Source: Fidelibacterota bacterium
GTDB taxonomy: Bacteria > Fidelibacterota > UBA2242 > JAFGTP01
Length of the DNA stretch: 7,303 bases
NCBI GenBank assembly: GCA_021734005.1
Contig: JAIPJV010000103.1
Span: 1 to 7,303 of the forward strand
Direction of reading: 5' to 3'
The notes under the pieces were generated by a model that saw nothing but the letters and a program-made list of their open reading frames with translations, had not been told where the DNA came from and did not search any database. The position numbers and the translations under genes are program-made. This document shows, one piece after another, positions 7,147 to 7,303 of this stretch (position 1 is the first letter of the stretch; each line of letters opens with the position of its first letter).

Positions 7147-7178
7147 GTGTTTTTCAAACTTTTTTTTATTTTTTTTTT
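7147..7178 (-). promoter_or_regulatory. A-tracts upstream of the -35 box (possible UP element)
   Basis: On the minus strand, runs of ten A and eight A separated by one T (7178-7160), followed by GTTTGAAAAACAC, lie just upstream of the -35 box. A-tracts here are the classic composition of an UP element contacted by the RNA polymerase alpha subunit, or of intrinsically bent DNA. The call rests on composition and position only. Confidence 0.45.
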
Positions 7179-7303
7179 CGTTTCTTTGTTAGTAACATAA
7201 GATTTATTAAGGTTGTCAGTTAAATTTAAATTAGAGCAACTTTTTTTGTATTTTGTGGTGGAGATCACTCTAAAAAATTGATCAGAGTGGGGCGAAAAAT
7301 TTT
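7179..7303. other. AT-rich intergenic end region, no supported gene
   Basis: This stretch upstream of the operon promoter is very AT-rich, with a short AATTTAAATT palindrome near 7223 and a weak hairpin (CACTCT 7266-7271 with AGAGTG 7284-7289, 12-nt loop). I see no convincing ribosome binding site plus start, no RNA gene and no terminator. Whatever flanks the operon begins or ends beyond the window. Confidence 0.5.

Noticed and set aside
7140..7223. 27-residue plus-strand ORF beginning at the ATG at 7140
   Set aside because: Its phenylalanine runs come only from the T-tracts, it has no ribosome binding site, and it overlaps the tetR promoter.
7143..7301. Minus-strand frame open from the right edge to a TGA at 7143 (52 codons), possibly the tail of an upstream gene
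   Set aside because: It is Lys/Asn-rich because of the A-tracts, its composition is unlike the other genes, and it runs into the -35 box. It is probably chance, but the window edge prevents a firm exclusion.
1..7303. CRISPR arrays, insertion sequences, tRNA/rRNA genes, toxin-antitoxin or phage genes
   Set aside because: I searched by eye on both strands and saw no regular repeats, transposase motifs, tRNA-like folds or extra small genes; coding density is almost fully explained by five genes.

Overview
The window comes from a double-membrane (Gram-negative type) bacterium of moderate to low GC, roughly 40% by eye. Two things suggest the broad FCB group or a neighbouring lineage (Bacteroidota, Calditrichota, Marinimicrobia-like): the order regulator, outer-membrane channel, adaptor, pump, and a mitochondrial ALDH4A1-like P5C dehydrogenase. 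This placement is inference; nothing in the window fixes the phylum.

Layout. Positions 1-620 (+) hold the C-terminal part of delta-1-pyrroline-5-carboxylate dehydrogenase (pruA), cut off by the left edge. A perfect 17-bp-stem hairpin with A and T tracts (643-679) then ends transcription for both converging units. From 7082 down to 699 the minus strand carries one compact operon, read right to left: a TetR-family repressor (7082-6468), a TolC-family outer-membrane channel (6475-5030, overlapping the repressor gene by 8 nt), an AcrA/HlyD-type periplasmic adaptor lipoprotein (5006-3879) and an AcrB-type RND transporter of the HAE1 group (3842-699). Gaps are -8, 23 and 36 nt. Each gene has its own Shine-Dalgarno sequence, and I see no terminator between them. 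Upstream of tetR are a TTGACA -35 box, a weak TAGTTT -10 box at 17-bp spacing, A-tracts and an 18-bp perfect palindrome over the -10/start region. The rest of the right end (about 7180-7303) is AT-rich with no supported gene.

How it works together. The RND pump, adaptor and channel should form a tripartite envelope-spanning efflux machine driven by the proton gradient. The adaptor hairpin tip and both channel repeats carry the short motifs expected for tip-to-tip docking. The TetR protein most likely represses its own promoter through the palindrome and so controls the whole operon until a ligand, probably a pump substrate, releases it. The pruA gene belongs to proline/glutamate catabolism, and its neighbourhood with the pump looks incidental.

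This is a complete, intact and fairly conventional efflux operon. I found no evidence of an undescribed system. The points most worth a second look are the operator, altered proton-relay residues in the pump, an enlarged first barrel hairpin in the channel, and a +2 glutamine in the adaptor lipoprotein.
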